Assembly: GCF_003073045.1 (NCBI RefSeq)
Contig: NC_037601.1
Location: 6,479,872 to 6,543,871, forward strand
From: Pomacea canaliculata
Lineage: Eukaryota; Mollusca; Gastropoda; Architaenioglossa; Ampullariidae
Reading direction: 5' to 3'
DNA: 64,000 nucleotides
The notes under the pieces were generated by a model. It was not told where the DNA came from. It did no database searches and saw only the letters and a program-made list of their open reading frames with translations. Positions within the stretch are counted from its first letter, which is position 1, and each line of letters begins with the position of its first letter. This document shows positions 63,050 through 64,000 of this stretch, one piece after another. The position numbers were made by a program, and so were the translations under genes.

Positions 63050-64000
63050 GTACATTATGAAGAGCATATTTGGAGTATTTTAACATTTTATATATATTCA
63101 AACCTAATTTTCTTTCTCTTTTACTACCCTTTTTTTTCACTTTCAATAAAGAGCCTTTTTGCTTGAGATTTATGTATAACACATGGCTTGAAAAGGTTAT
63201 TGCTTGCTAGTCATTTTATTTTTAAGTTAAGAAATGATTGGAATTTATAAATATTTTCTAACTGCTGTTATTAATAGTGGCATCCAGTATGATTTGAATG
63301 TCTGGAGAGGGAGATATTCACAGAAATATTAATGGAAATGGTTCTGGCCAGTAGAGATGAGGGGATAATTCTTTTTCTGTGTGGTAACTTTAAGAGGGAC
63401 ATATATCACCACAATTAGGCTTGTCAACAATCCAGAGACCACTTATGTAAGAAAAGGCCGTGTATGCACCAGTTTAGGGAGGTGCTATGTTGGGAAGATG
63501 TCCTAAGTGGCTGCAGCAAGCCAAGTGTGACAAACTGGCATAGAGGAAGTGTAATAACTTCCAGAATGTTTCGATGGGTATGAGATGGTTAGAGAGTAAC
63601 ACCTGAGGGTTTCCTCAAGCGCGGACTCATGTAGGGATGCAGGAGAGATTTAAAGTACGAGAATGGCAGTAACAGTTGTCAGAGCTATGTTGTGGTATAC
63701 ATATATGTGCGAGTGAATGGTGGTTTTAATGATAATTAATGCCACTGTAACATTGGAAGTATGAATAGCAAAGATAATATTGGGACTTCCACTCTAGATG
63801 AGCCAGATTGTTGTATGTATTTGCATAATTTGTACACATAATAAAACTTCATCGCTGTACTTTAAGTTACATGTTAAGTATTTGTGGAAGAGCAATGGTG
63901 CAGGGTCATAAGCTGTGAGCTACTGACGTGATTATTGTACATATTTTTCTCCTGCAAGATTATGTTGATGTGGGTAATGAAATTCTGTCACCCACAGGCC
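63050..64000. other. SS18 intron, continuing past window
   Basis: After the donor at 63050 no exon is recognised until a possible acceptor at 63996-63997, with exon bases GCC at the very end. The stretch is otherwise unique non-coding sequence. Confidence 0.5.

Overview
This 64-kb window is nuclear DNA of an animal, most likely a mollusc or another lophotrochozoan. The genes are metazoan and split by small and medium GT-AG introns. The background is AT-rich with many microsatellites, tRNA-derived SINEs, LINE fragments and small DNA transposons. The species cannot be named from the sequence alone.

Layout. (1) 1-20 kb is a tandem pair of four-exon Toll-like receptor genes on the + strand, TLR-A (4568-8244) and TLR-B (13609-17050). 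Each is 691 aa, each is preceded by a related non-coding 5' exon module (about 1.37-1.77 kb and 12.2-12.66 kb), and a scrap of a third copy lies at 19.7 kb. (2) 21.5-29.5 kb on the - strand is COQ9 in eight exons. Its long first intron contains an intronless glomulin (GLMN) gene on the same strand. (3) 33.1-34.4 kb (+) is a TIFA-like FHA adaptor with a long C-terminal extension ending in a TRAF6-type motif. (4) 35.9-40.7 kb (+) is mitochondrial RBFA; intron 2 carries a LINE fragment that was itself hit by a 466-bp hAT-type MITE. (5) 41.8-50.6 kb is a divergent pair, CENP-T (-) and NUTF2 (+). (6) 53.3-54.75 kb is a degraded LINE with another LINE 3' end inserted into it. (7) 55-64 kb is a second divergent pair, PSMA7 (-) and the SS18/SS18L1 homologue (+), which runs to or past the window edge.

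How the genes relate. The TLR genes and the TIFA-like gene would feed the same TRAF6/NF-kB innate immune output, the first from TIR receptors and the second by the ALPK1-type cytosolic route. The others are housekeeping genes: ubiquinone biosynthesis (COQ9), mitoribosome assembly (RBFA), cullin-RING ligase control (GLMN), kinetochore (CENP-T), Ran import (NUTF2), proteasome (PSMA7) and BAF chromatin remodelling (SS18). From memory, both divergent pairs (CENPT/NUTF2 and PSMA7/SS18L1) are also head-to-head neighbours in human, which would make them old conserved gene pairs.

Exon models were built by hand from splice signals, reading-frame phase and remembered family sequences. In every complete multi-exon model the exon lengths add up to a whole number of codons. 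No search or alignment program was run.
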